DNA of 64,000 nucleotides from Sphaerisporangium flaviroseum (GTDB taxonomy: Bacteria; Actinomycetota; Actinomycetes; Streptosporangiales; Streptosporangiaceae). The stretch covers positions 744,001 to 808,000 of the forward strand of contig NZ_BAAAZR010000002.1 in NCBI RefSeq assembly GCF_039537005.1, written 5' to 3'. Below the pieces are notes generated by a model, which did no database searches, was not told the DNA's origin, and was given only the letters and a program-made list of their open reading frames with translations. The position numbers and the translations under genes were made by a program. Shown here piece after piece: positions 23,444 through 31,002 of this stretch. How positions within the stretch are numbered: the first letter of the stretch is position 1; each line of letters begins with the position of its first letter.

Positions 23444-23802
23444 GGCTGTGCCTTCCGGGGGGAACCAGCGTCGTACAGGGATGGCGAGGGCCGGCGTAGG
23501 GGAGGACAGCCGCGCAGGAAGGCCGTGAGCAGACCGAATGAGCCTGATCCGGGGCGTCGGACGGCGAGGAACGCGGGACGCGGTGGTCTCTCGTCGGCCA
23601 TGCGCACCGGTGGGCCTCCTGCTGATGGTGCCCTCGACGTGGGTGAAGTCACGCGAGATGCGCAAATGCTGCCATTTATCGGCTAGCCCAAGCAATACCT
23701 TTCGGGTTTCCAAAACCTCACTAGTCCAACCATTGACGCTTAAGGTCGGCCTGGGAAAGTATTCGGTCCTACCGATTGATAGACCGAATCGATGGGACCA
23801 GG
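23444..23802. promoter_or_regulatory. Divergent promoter region of the microcompartment locus
   Basis: This 359-bp gap between the permease (minus) and the first enzyme gene (plus) is AT-rich from about 23650 on. A candidate sigma-70 promoter is TTGACG at 23733-23738 with AAGTAT at 23757-23762. Overlapping and following it is an inverted repeat attcggtc (23761-23768) and gaccgaat (23782-23789) with a 13-nt spacer, placed to block transcription into the plus-strand genes. The first 200 bp (23444-23650) hold nothing I can recognise. Confidence 0.55.
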
Positions 23803-25068
23803 ATGCTCGACTACGGGTTGTTCTCCTACGCGTCCAAGGACGAGGTTCTCCAGAAGTCCTCGGCGTACTGGAACCCGGGGAAGACCCAATTCTGGATCGA
23901 CTCGGGAGTGCCCCTGGTCATCGACCGCCGGGAGGGCTACTTCCTGTACGACGTCTCGGGCAAGCGCCTGATCGACGTCCACCTCAACGGCGGCACCTAC
24001 AACGTCGGCCACCGCAACCCCGAGGTCCTCGCCGCGCTGAGGCAGGCCATGGACCACTTCGACATCGGCAACCACCACTTCCCGTCCCTTGCCCGTACCG
24101 CCCTCGCCGAGGCGCTGATCACCACCGGGCCTGAAGGCCTGAGCAAGGTGATCTACGCCAGCGGCGGCGGCGAGGCCATCGACATCGCGCTGAAGACCGC
24201 GCGGCACACGACCGGCAAGCGCAAGATCGTCTCGATCGTCAAGGCCTACCACGGCCACACCGGGCTCGCCGTCGGCACCGGCGACGACCGGTTCTCCAAG
24301 CTCTTCCTGTCCGACCGGCCGGAGGAGTTCGTCCACGTGCCGTTCAACGACCTGGCGGCCATGGAGGCCGCCCTGCGGGACCGTGACGTGGCGGCCGTGA
24401 TCATGGAGACGATCCCCGCGACGTACGGCTTCCCGCTGCCGGATCCCGGCTATCTGGAGGGCGTCAAGCGGCTCTGCGAGACCTACGACGCGCTGTACAT
24501 CGCCGACGAGGTCCAGACCGGGCTCATGCGGACCGGCGAGCTGTGGGCCATCACCAAGCACGGCATCCGGCCCGACATCCTGGTCACCGGCAAGGGGATC
24601 TCCGGCGGCCTCTACCCCATCGCCGCCGTGCTCGTCAGCGAGCGCTGCGCGAGATGGCTGACCGAGGACGGATTCGCCCACATGGCCTCCTTCGGCGGCG
24701 CCGAACTGGGCTGCGTGACCGCGCTGAAGACGCTGGAGATCTGTAATCGCCCGGAGACGCGCTCGATCGTGCACTACATCAGCGACCTGGTCGGCCGGGG
24801 CCTCGCGGCCATCCAGGCCGACGATCCCGGCTGGTTCACCGGCATCCGGCAGAACGGGCTGGTCATCGGCCTGGAGTTCGACCATCCCGAGGGGGCCAAG
24901 TACGTCATGAGGCACCTGTACGAGAACGGCGTCTGGGCGATCTTCTCGACCCTCGATCCCCGGGTGCTGCAGTACAAGCCCGGCATCCTGCTCGACCCGT
25001 CCCTGGCCGAGGAACTGCTCGATCGTACGGCCGTCGCCATCGCGCGGGCCGCGAAGGAGGCCCGGTGA
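23803..25068 (+). CDS. Class III aminotransferase-fold PLP enzyme (amino-alcohol phosphate phospho-lyase-like)
   Basis: A 421-residue fold-type I PLP enzyme. Landmarks are YDVSGKRLIDVHLNGGTYNVGHRNPEV, YASGGGEAIDIALKTAR near 123, YHGHTGLAVGTGD near 150, the PLP-phosphate Asp in IADEVQTGLMRTG near 232, and the Schiff-base Lys in LVTGKGISGGLYPIAA near 264. In RMM-type microcompartment loci this member is thought to convert 1-amino-2-propanol O-phosphate to propionaldehyde, ammonia and phosphate. The context (kinase, aldehyde dehydrogenase, shell genes) supports that role; a true transaminase is the alternative. ATG 23803 is taken as start; TTG 23776 lies in the operator. Confidence 0.85.
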   Translation: MLDYGLFSYASKDEVLQKSSAYWNPGKTQFWIDSGVPLVIDRREGYFLYDVSGKRLIDVHLNGGTYNVGHRNPEVLAALRQAMDHFDIGNHHFPSLARTALAEALITTGPEGLSKVIYASGGGEAIDIALKTARHTTGKRKIVSIVKAYHGHTGLAVGTGDDRFSKLFLSDRPEEFVHVPFNDLAAMEAALRDRDVAAVIMETIPATYGFPLPDPGYLEGVKRLCETYDALYIADEVQTGLMRTGELWAITKHGIRPDILVTGKGISGGLYPIAAVLVSERCARWLTEDGFAHMASFGGAELGCVTALKTLEICNRPETRSIVHYISDLVGRGLAAIQADDPGWFTGIRQNGLVIGLEFDHPEGAKYVMRHLYENGVWAIFSTLDPRVLQYKPGILLDPSLAEELLDRTAVAIARAAKEAR

Positions 25069-26690
25069 ACCGCCCGGTGACCGACCCGGCGAACGCCACC
25101 GCGAACGCCACCGTGAACCGGCCCGCGGACGGCGCCGTGAACACCGGCGCGAGCCGTTCGGCCGGTCAGGGTCCGGTGATGCTGGAGCGCGCCCGGTGGG
25201 CCGTACGGGCGTTCGCCCGCTACGACAGGCCCTCGGTGGACAGGATCGTCGCGGCGGTCGCCCGCGTGGCGGCGGACAACGCCGTCCGCTACGCCGAGTG
25301 GGCGGTGCGCGAGACCGGCTTCGGCGTGGCCGAGCACAAGGCGCTGAAGAACATGGCCTGCTCGGCGGGCCTGGCCGGCGCCTACGCGGGTCACGACTAC
25401 GTGTCCCCGCGAGCCGACGCCGCCGAGAGGATCCTGTCGATCCCCCGGCCGGCCGGCGTGGTGTTCGCCCTGACCCCCTCGACCAATCCGGTCGCCACCG
25501 TCTACTTCAAGATCCTGCTGGCGCTGATGACGAGGAACGCGATCGTGATCAGCCCGCACCCGATGGCCAAGGGGTGCTGCGCCGACGCCGCCCGCACGCT
25601 GGCCGCGGCGGCGGTCGCCGCGGGCGCTCCCGACGGGGTGATCCAGGTCATCGAGGAGCCGGCCCTGCCCATGATCGAGCAGATGATGGCCGATCCCCGC
25701 GTGGACGTGATCGTCGCGACGGGAGGGTCGCCGGTGGTCCGCGCAGCCTACCGGTCCGGCAACCCGGCGCTCGGCGTCGGCCCCGGCAACGTCCCGGTGC
25801 TGGTGGACCGCACGGCCGACCTGGAGTCGGCCGCCCGCCACATTGTGGCCAGCAAGAGCTTCGACAACTCGATCCTGTGCACCAACGAGTCGGTGCTCAT
25901 CGCCGAGGACGCGATCGCCGACCGGCTGGTCTCGCTCATGCGCGGCGCCCACCTGCTGTCCGGCGACGAGCGCGACCGGGTGCGCGAGGCGCTGTTCCCC
26001 GGCGGCGCGTTCGACACCCGCTTCGTGGGCAGGGACGCGACGTGGATCGCCCAGCAGGCCGGGGTCCGGGTGCCCGCCGGGACCAAGGTGCTGCTCGCCC
26101 CCATCGACCTGGCCGTTCCCGAGGAACCGCTGGCCCACGAGAAGCTCTGCCCGGTGCTCGCCCTGCTGCGCGTCCCCTCGGCGCGGCGCGGCATCAACGC
26201 CGCGCGGGCCGTCCTGCGCATTTCCGGAGCGGGCCACTCGGCGGCCGTCCACAGCACCGACAGCGCGACGATCATGGAGTTCGGCGCCGCCGTCCCGGTC
26301 CTGCGGATCTCGGTGAACGCGGGCAACAGCACGGGGGCCTCGGGGATCGACACCAACCTGCCGATCTCCATGACCATCGGCACCGGCTTCGTCGGCGGCT
26401 CGTCGGCGGGGGAGAACCTCCAGCCGGGCAACCTGGTCAACTGGACCAAGGTCGCCTACCACGTCGACGCGCCGTTCGGCGACTTCGACAGGCTGAGTCC
26501 GTGGTCACCGCCCGGCGGCCAGGTCCCGGCCTACCCGCGGGCGTCCAACGCCCGCACGGCTCCCGCCCCCTCCGCACGGCCCGCTCCGGCCGGTACGGGC
26601 CCCGCGTCGCCCGGCGCGGGCGACGACCGGTTGCGTGACGAGATCAGGCGGCTGATCCTCGAAGAGCTCGCGACCCTGGTGAGGCCCTGA
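25065..26690 (+). CDS. CoA-acylating aldehyde dehydrogenase with C-terminal encapsulation helix
   Basis: A 541-residue aldehyde dehydrogenase of the PduP/EutE type. The catalytic Cys is in SFDNSILCTNES (near 271); VFALTPSTNPVATVYFKIL and GVGPGNVPVLVD bind cofactor. Residues 1-35 are a low-complexity Asn/Ala/Thr/Gly tail. After about 490 comes a Pro/Ala/Thr-rich linker and then a terminal amphipathic helix, DRLRDEIRRLILEELATLV (about 521-539), the form of a microcompartment encapsulation peptide. It should turn propionaldehyde plus CoA into propionyl-CoA inside the shell. GTG 25065 overlaps the previous stop codon (GTGA). Confidence 0.9.
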   Translation: MNRPVTDPANATANATVNRPADGAVNTGASRSAGQGPVMLERARWAVRAFARYDRPSVDRIVAAVARVAADNAVRYAEWAVRETGFGVAEHKALKNMACSAGLAGAYAGHDYVSPRADAAERILSIPRPAGVVFALTPSTNPVATVYFKILLALMTRNAIVISPHPMAKGCCADAARTLAAAAVAAGAPDGVIQVIEEPALPMIEQMMADPRVDVIVATGGSPVVRAAYRSGNPALGVGPGNVPVLVDRTADLESAARHIVASKSFDNSILCTNESVLIAEDAIADRLVSLMRGAHLLSGDERDRVREALFPGGAFDTRFVGRDATWIAQQAGVRVPAGTKVLLAPIDLAVPEEPLAHEKLCPVLALLRVPSARRGINAARAVLRISGAGHSAAVHSTDSATIMEFGAAVPVLRISVNAGNSTGASGIDTNLPISMTIGTGFVGGSSAGENLQPGNLVNWTKVAYHVDAPFGDFDRLSPWSPPGGQVPAYPRASNARTAPAPSARPAPAGTGPASPGAGDDRLRDEIRRLILEELATLVRP

Positions 26691-26692
26691 CC

Positions 26693-27316
26693 ATGGCAGA
26701 GCTGCGCTCCTTCATCTTCATCGACCAACTGCAGCCGCAGACCATGTGCTACCTCGGCACCTGGATGCGCGGCGCGCTGCCACGGCTCAACCAGGCCGCC
26801 CAGATCATCGAGATCGCCCCCGGCCTGGACATCGAACCGCTGACCGACGTGGCGCTCAAGCACGCCGAGGTGAAGGCGGGGATCCTGGTCGTCGAGCGGC
26901 AGTTCGGCTACCTGGAGTTCCACGGGCCGATCGGCGAGGTGCGCGCCGCCGCCGAGGCGGTGCTGGGCGAGCTCGGCGCCACCGCCGCCGACGCGGTGCC
27001 CCCGCGCATCCTCGCCTCGGAGATCGTGTCCAGCCTGGACGGCCAGCACGCCTTCCTCATCAACAGGAACCGGCTAGGGTCGCTCGCGCTGCCGGGCGAG
27101 TCGCTGTTCGTGCTGGAGTGCCAGCCCGCCTCGTACGCCATCCTCGCGGTCAACGAGGCCGAGAAGGCCGCCGAGATCAAGGTCGTCGACTACCGGATGA
27201 TGGGCGCGACCGGCCGGGTCTACCTGTCCGGCCGCGAGTCCGATGTGCGGCAGGCCGCCGACGCCGCCCGCCGGGCCCTGGACGGCGCGGCCGCCTCATC
27301 CTGGAGCCGCGCATGA
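26693..27316 (+). CDS. BMC-T (tandem-domain) shell protein 1
   Basis: A 207-residue shell protein with two BMC folds in one chain. Domain 1 (about 2-95) contains LRSFIFIDQLQPQ and GILVVERQFGYLEFHG; domain 2 (about 105-200) contains QHAFLINRNRLGSLALPGESLFVLE and VDYRMMGATGRVYLSGRESDV. Such proteins form pseudohexameric trimers, some with gated pores, in the facets of the shell. It begins two bases after the aldehyde dehydrogenase stop and its own stop overlaps the next start by 4 bp. It is clearly paralogous to BMC-T 2 (both have VERQFG, INRNR or VNRNR, and ANEAEKAA or VNEAEKAA). Confidence 0.88.
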   Translation: MAELRSFIFIDQLQPQTMCYLGTWMRGALPRLNQAAQIIEIAPGLDIEPLTDVALKHAEVKAGILVVERQFGYLEFHGPIGEVRAAAEAVLGELGATAADAVPPRILASEIVSSLDGQHAFLINRNRLGSLALPGESLFVLECQPASYAILAVNEAEKAAEIKVVDYRMMGATGRVYLSGRESDVRQAADAARRALDGAAASSWSRA

Positions 27317-27822
27317 GCACGACCCGAGATCACCCGGACGACGCTCGCGTTCCCCACGACGAGCTGCGTGCCCTGGTCCGCGAGGTCGTGCGCGACCTGC
27401 TTCCGGCCCTGCGCGACGCCGTACGGGCCGGGGAGGGCGCGCGACCGGTCGCGATCAGAGATGACGACGACCTCAACGCCTTCGCCCTGCATGTGCTCGA
27501 CCTCGCCCGCGATCCCGGGCGCGCCACCGACCTGCGGGAGGGGCGGCTGAGGTTCCGCCTCGACCCCTCTCCCATCGCCGTGGAGCGCACGGCCGGCGCC
27601 CCTCCCGGTTACGTGGAGCGTACGGCCGGCGCCGCGCCGTCCGTACACGCGGGCGCGGAGGGGGCGGTGCGCCGGCATGAGAAGGGGGCCGTCACCGAAC
27701 GGCATGTCGCCGAGGCCGCGGCCGCCGGCGCCCGGCTGGTCCTCGGACGCCGGGCCCTGCTCACGCCGCTGGCCAAGGAACGGGTGCGAGCGTGCGGCGT
27801 CGTCGTGGAGAGGGAGGGCTGA
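27313..27822 (+). CDS. Microcompartment-associated protein of unknown function
   Basis: A 169-residue protein I cannot name. Residues about 13-40 (HDELRALVREVVRDLLPALRDAV) form an amphipathic helix much like the encapsulation helix of the aldehyde dehydrogenase. The middle (about 45-125) includes DDDLNAFALHVLDLARDP, GRLRFRLDPSP, and two VERTAGA repeats. The C-terminal 40 residues (EKGAVTERHVAEAAAAGARLVLGRRALLTPLAKERVRACGVVVEREG) recall the short LTP.A......G..I tail seen in several microcompartment accessory proteins. It sits between BMC-T 1 and BMC-P with a 4-bp overlap and a 1-bp overlap, so it is surely part of the compartment. It could be a cargo adaptor or scaffolding protein. Confidence 0.8.
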   Translation: MSTTRDHPDDARVPHDELRALVREVVRDLLPALRDAVRAGEGARPVAIRDDDDLNAFALHVLDLARDPGRATDLREGRLRFRLDPSPIAVERTAGAPPGYVERTAGAAPSVHAGAEGAVRRHEKGAVTERHVAEAAAAGARLVLGRRALLTPLAKERVRACGVVVEREG

Positions 27823-28070
27823 TGCTGCGCGGCACGGTGACATCCAGTGTCTGGGCCACCCGGCGGATCGAGGGGATCCCCGGTGGCGCGTTCCTCGAAG
27901 TCGAGCTCGACGGGGGTTCGCGCCTGATCGCCTTCGACGTGCTCGGCAGCGGTATCGGCGAGCGGGTCCTGGTCGTCCAGGGTTCGGTGGCCGCGTCCTG
28001 GTTCCCCGGGGCGAAGTCCCCGCCGATCGACGCCCTGATCATCGGCTCGATCGACGACATCCCGGGATGA
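27822..28070 (+). CDS. BMC-P pentameric vertex shell protein (EutN/CcmL family)
   Basis: An 82-residue EutN/CcmL protein: MLRGTVTSSVWATRRIEGIPG, a conserved DVLGSGIGERVLVVQGSVA centre, and the terminal PIDALIIGSIDDI strand. Pentamers of this family cap the vertices of the icosahedral shell. ATG 27822 overlaps the stop of the preceding gene by one base and is preceded by agggagg. Length is normal for the family (80-100). Confidence 0.92.
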   Translation: MLRGTVTSSVWATRRIEGIPGGAFLEVELDGGSRLIAFDVLGSGIGERVLVVQGSVAASWFPGAKSPPIDALIIGSIDDIPG

Positions 28071-28122
28071 TCTTCCCCGCATACCCCGACATATCCCCGC
28101 ATAAGTGATACAAGGAGCAGTA

Positions 28123-28407
28123 ATGGCAAACAATGCGATCGGCCTCATCGAGACCAGAGGGTACGTCGCCGCGCTCGCCGCCGCCGACGCCATGGTCAAG
28201 GCCGCCAACGTCACGATCGTGGGCCGCGAGCAGGTGGGCGCGGGCCTGGTGGCGGTCACGGTGATCGGTGACGTCGGTGCGGTCAAGGCCGCCACCGAGG
28301 CCGGGGCCGAGACCGCCTCCAACATCGGCGAGCTCGTCTCCGTGCACGTCATCCCGCGCCCGCACGCCGACCTGGCACGTGGCTTCAACCTCTCGGCCGG
28401 TGAGTAA
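28123..28407 (+). CDS. BMC-H hexameric shell protein
   Basis: A 94-residue single BMC-domain protein: NAIGLIETRGYVAALAAADAMVKAANV, GAGLVAVTVIGDVGAVKAATEAG, and VHVIPRPHADL. These are the standard features of the PduA/EutM/CsoS1 group forming hexameric facet tiles. The start is ATG 28123 with aaggag five bases upstream; a start six codons earlier has no site. A 52-bp AT-rich spacer before it and the strong site fit the higher expression expected of the main facet protein. Its stop overlaps the GTG start of the next shell gene. Confidence 0.95.
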   Translation: MANNAIGLIETRGYVAALAAADAMVKAANVTIVGREQVGAGLVAVTVIGDVGAVKAATEAGAETASNIGELVSVHVIPRPHADLARGFNLSAGE

Positions 28408-29128
28408 CACCCCCCGGCCGGTGAGCACCCCGACGCGGTCACGTTCCCGTGCCGCGAAGCCCGTCCCCGCCGCCGCAGGCGAATCCGAGGGACGCCGTTC
28501 GGCGGAACTGCGGGTCTACCTGCTCATCGAGAACCTCCGGCGGCAGTTCACGGCGGCGATGGCGGCGCCGACGCGGGCCCGCGGGTACCCGCCGTACGAG
28601 GGGCAGCACGCCCTCATCGTCGAGGTGGCCCCCGGCCTCGCGATCGAGCGGGTCATCGACCTCGCACTGCGCTCGGTGCCATCCGTCGAGCCGGGGATCC
28701 TGTTCGTCGAGCGGCAGTTCGGCGTGCTGGAGGTCCACGGCTCCTCGCTGGAGGACGTGCGCCGGGCGGGGCGGGCCATCCTCGACGGCATCGGCGCGTC
28801 ACCGGCCGACCAGCTCAAACCCCGCGTCCTCTACACCGACGTCATCGAGGACATCACCGACCAGCACGCGGTGCTGGTCAACCGCAACCGGCAGGCCTCG
28901 ATGGTCCTTCCGGGGGAGACGCTCCTCGTTTGCGAGATGACCCCCGCGCTGTTCGCCACCGTGGCGGCGAACGAGGCGGAGAAGGCGGCCCCGGACATCA
29001 CGCTCGTGGACGTGCAGATGATCGGATCCGCGGGCCGTCTCTACCTCAGCGGCCCGGCGGAGTCGGTACGTACCGCGCGGGACGCCATCACCCGCGTGCT
29101 TTCGGCGGTCGAAGGCCGTGACCAGTAG
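28400..29128 (+). CDS. BMC-T (tandem-domain) shell protein 2 with basic N-terminal extension
   Basis: A 242-residue (from GTG 28400) tandem-BMC shell protein. Residues 1-38 are an Arg/Pro/Ser/Thr-rich extension without counterpart in BMC-T 1. The two BMC domains follow (RVYLLIENLRRQF and GILFVERQFGVLEVHG; then QHAVLVNRNRQASMVLPGE and QMIGSAGRLYLSGPAESV). GTG 28421, seven codons on, is another possible start. The first domain carries an insert YPPYEGQ that could alter the pore. Being paralogous to BMC-T 1, it gives the shell two trimer types, perhaps for substrate and cofactor passage respectively. Confidence 0.85.
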   Translation: MSNTPRPVSTPTRSRSRAAKPVPAAAGESEGRRSAELRVYLLIENLRRQFTAAMAAPTRARGYPPYEGQHALIVEVAPGLAIERVIDLALRSVPSVEPGILFVERQFGVLEVHGSSLEDVRRAGRAILDGIGASPADQLKPRVLYTDVIEDITDQHAVLVNRNRQASMVLPGETLLVCEMTPALFATVAANEAEKAAPDITLVDVQMIGSAGRLYLSGPAESVRTARDAITRVLSAVEGRDQ

Positions 29129-29136
29129 GAGAACTC

Positions 29137-30138
29137 ATGGAGGCCCACGACCTTTCCGGAGGCGACGACGTGCTCGCCCGCGTCGAGCGGGTCGCGCGGC
29201 GGGCGCTGCGGCACTACGACGTCTCGCCGGACGCGCAGGTCGCGCTCATCAACGTGTCGGAGAACGCCACCTTCCTGGTCACGGACGCGGGCGCCCGTAC
29301 GGTCCTGCGGGTCCACCGGCTGGGCTACCACTCGCCCGAGGCGATCGCCTCGGAGCTCGACTGGCTGTCGGCGCTGCGCGACGAGGCCGGCGTGCGAACC
29401 CCGGCCGTGCTGCCCGCGCTCGACGGATCGAGGATCGTCACCGTCGAGGACCCGGGCGCGCCGCCGCGTGACTGCGTGATGTTCGAGTTCGTCCCGGGCG
29501 CCGAGCCCGGTGAGGACCGCCTGGTCGAGCACTTCGGACCGCTCGGCGCCATCACCGCCCGCATGCACCTGCACGCGAGGCGCTGGCCACGCCCGCCCGC
29601 CTTCACCCGCTTCCACTGGGACGACCAGGCCGCGTTCGGGCCCGCGCCCCGCTGGGGCCGGTGGCAGGACGGCGTCGGGGTCGACCGCGAGGCGGCCGCC
29701 GTGCTGTCCCGGCTGGAGCGGACCCTGCGCGACCGGCTGGCCCGGTTCGGCAAGGGACCGGAGCGCTACGGCCTCATCCACGCCGACCTGCGCCTGGCCA
29801 ACCTGCTCGTCGACGGCACGGCGGGCACCACCGTCATCGACTTCGACGACTGCGGTCTCGGCTGGTACCTGTACGACCTCGGCGCCGCCGTCAGCTTCAT
29901 CGAGCACTACCCGCAGGTGCCCCAGATGATCGACTCCTGGGTCCACGGCTACCGGACCGTCCTCGACCTCCCCAGGGACGACGAGGACGAGATCTGGACC
30001 TTCGTCATGTTCCGCCGGCTGCTGCTCGTCGCCTGGATCGGCTCCCACACCGCGGTCGACGTCGCCCGCGAGCTGGGGGCCGGTTACACCGAGGGCAGCT
30101 GCGAGCTGGCCGAACGCTATCTCACCGGATCACTTTAA
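29137..30138 (+). CDS. APH-family phosphotransferase (amino-alcohol kinase of the microcompartment pathway)
   Basis: A 333-residue aminoglycoside-phosphotransferase-fold kinase. The catalytic loop is LIHADLRLANLLVDG (Asp near 215), the metal-binding DFDDCG follows near 235, and the N-lobe has VLRVHRLGYHS with a Lys/Arg region for ATP. ATG 29137 is preceded by taggaga. In RMM loci this kinase is proposed to phosphorylate 1-amino-2-propanol, making the substrate of the PLP phospho-lyase. It is eight bases downstream of BMC-T 2. An antibiotic-resistance role is unlikely in this context. Confidence 0.85.
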   Translation: MEAHDLSGGDDVLARVERVARRALRHYDVSPDAQVALINVSENATFLVTDAGARTVLRVHRLGYHSPEAIASELDWLSALRDEAGVRTPAVLPALDGSRIVTVEDPGAPPRDCVMFEFVPGAEPGEDRLVEHFGPLGAITARMHLHARRWPRPPAFTRFHWDDQAAFGPAPRWGRWQDGVGVDREAAAVLSRLERTLRDRLARFGKGPERYGLIHADLRLANLLVDGTAGTTVIDFDDCGLGWYLYDLGAAVSFIEHYPQVPQMIDSWVHGYRTVLDLPRDDEDEIWTFVMFRRLLLVAWIGSHTAVDVARELGAGYTEGSCELAERYLTGSL

Positions 30139-30147
30139 AGGAGTCCC

Positions 30148-30912
30148 ATGTTCACCTCAGTGGCCGGACGTTCGGTCATCGTCACCGGCGGCACCAAGGG
30201 CATCGGCAAGGGCATCGCGAAGGTCTTCAAAGCGGCCGGCGCGAAGGTGCTGATCGTGGGAAGGGATGAGGAGACCGCCAGGGCCGCCGCCGAGGAGCTG
30301 GGCGTCTCCCACCTGGCCGCGGACGTCTCCAGGCCGGACGACTGCGTGCGGATCGCCAGGACCGCGGTCCAGCGGCACGGCGGCGTGGACGTGCTGTGCG
30401 CCAACGCGGGGATCTTCCCCGACAAGCGGCTCACCGACATGGTCGAGGCCGACATCGACCACGTCCTCGCGGTCAACGTCAAGGGCACCATGCTGTGCGT
30501 GCAAGCGTGCCTCGCCCCGTTGCAGGCTTCCGGGCGTGGCAGGGTGATCCTCACCTCCTCGATCACCGGGCCGGTCACCGGGTACCCCGGCTGGTCCCAC
30601 TACGGCGCGAGCAAGGCCGCGCAGCTTGGCTTCATGCGCAGCGCGGCGATGGAGCTGGCGCCCAAGGGCATCACGGTCAACGCCGTCCTGCCGGGCAACA
30701 TCCTGACCGAGAGCCTCGTCGAGCACGGGGACGAGTACCTGCGGGGGATGGAGGCCGCGATCCCGCTGAGGCGCCTCGGCACCGTCGAGGACATCGGCAA
30801 CGCCTGCCTGTTCCTCGCCACCGAGGAGGCCGCCTACATCACCGGCCATGCCCTGGTGGTGGACGGCGGTCAGATCCTCCCCGAATCGCAGGAGTCGCTG
30901 AGCGTCATGTGA
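30148..30912 (+). CDS. SDR family oxidoreductase (1-amino-2-propanol dehydrogenase-like)
   Basis: A 254-residue classical SDR: VTGGTKGIGKGIAKVF (12-27), the CANAGIF motif near 88, LTSSITGPVTGYPG with the catalytic Ser near 139, YGASKAAQLGF near 152, and the C-terminal VVDGGQILPES. It has a clear aaaggag before ATG 30148. An SDR in the mycobacterial RMM locus has been characterised as an S-(+)-1-amino-2-propanol dehydrogenase interconverting aminoacetone and 1-amino-2-propanol; position and type match, so I infer the same activity. No encapsulation helix is evident. Confidence 0.85.
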   Translation: MFTSVAGRSVIVTGGTKGIGKGIAKVFKAAGAKVLIVGRDEETARAAAEELGVSHLAADVSRPDDCVRIARTAVQRHGGVDVLCANAGIFPDKRLTDMVEADIDHVLAVNVKGTMLCVQACLAPLQASGRGRVILTSSITGPVTGYPGWSHYGASKAAQLGFMRSAAMELAPKGITVNAVLPGNILTESLVEHGDEYLRGMEAAIPLRRLGTVEDIGNACLFLATEEAAYITGHALVVDGGQILPESQESLSVM

Positions 30913-31002
30913 TCTAATCGGGCGATCCTCCAGGCTCTGGTCTGGTACGGCCCCATGGCGAGACGTGCTCTGGTTCGGAGCCATGGTCAGAAAGGTGATG
31001 AG

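Noticed and set aside
23444..23713. N-terminal extension of the APC permease up to 23713
   Set aside because: The extension is Arg/Pro-rich and not membrane-like; TTG 23443 has a well-spaced ggaagg and gives the family's normal N-terminus.
29137..30138. Aminoglycoside-resistance gene
   Set aside because: The APH fold is clear, but the gene is embedded in a microcompartment operon where this kinase family has a catabolic role.
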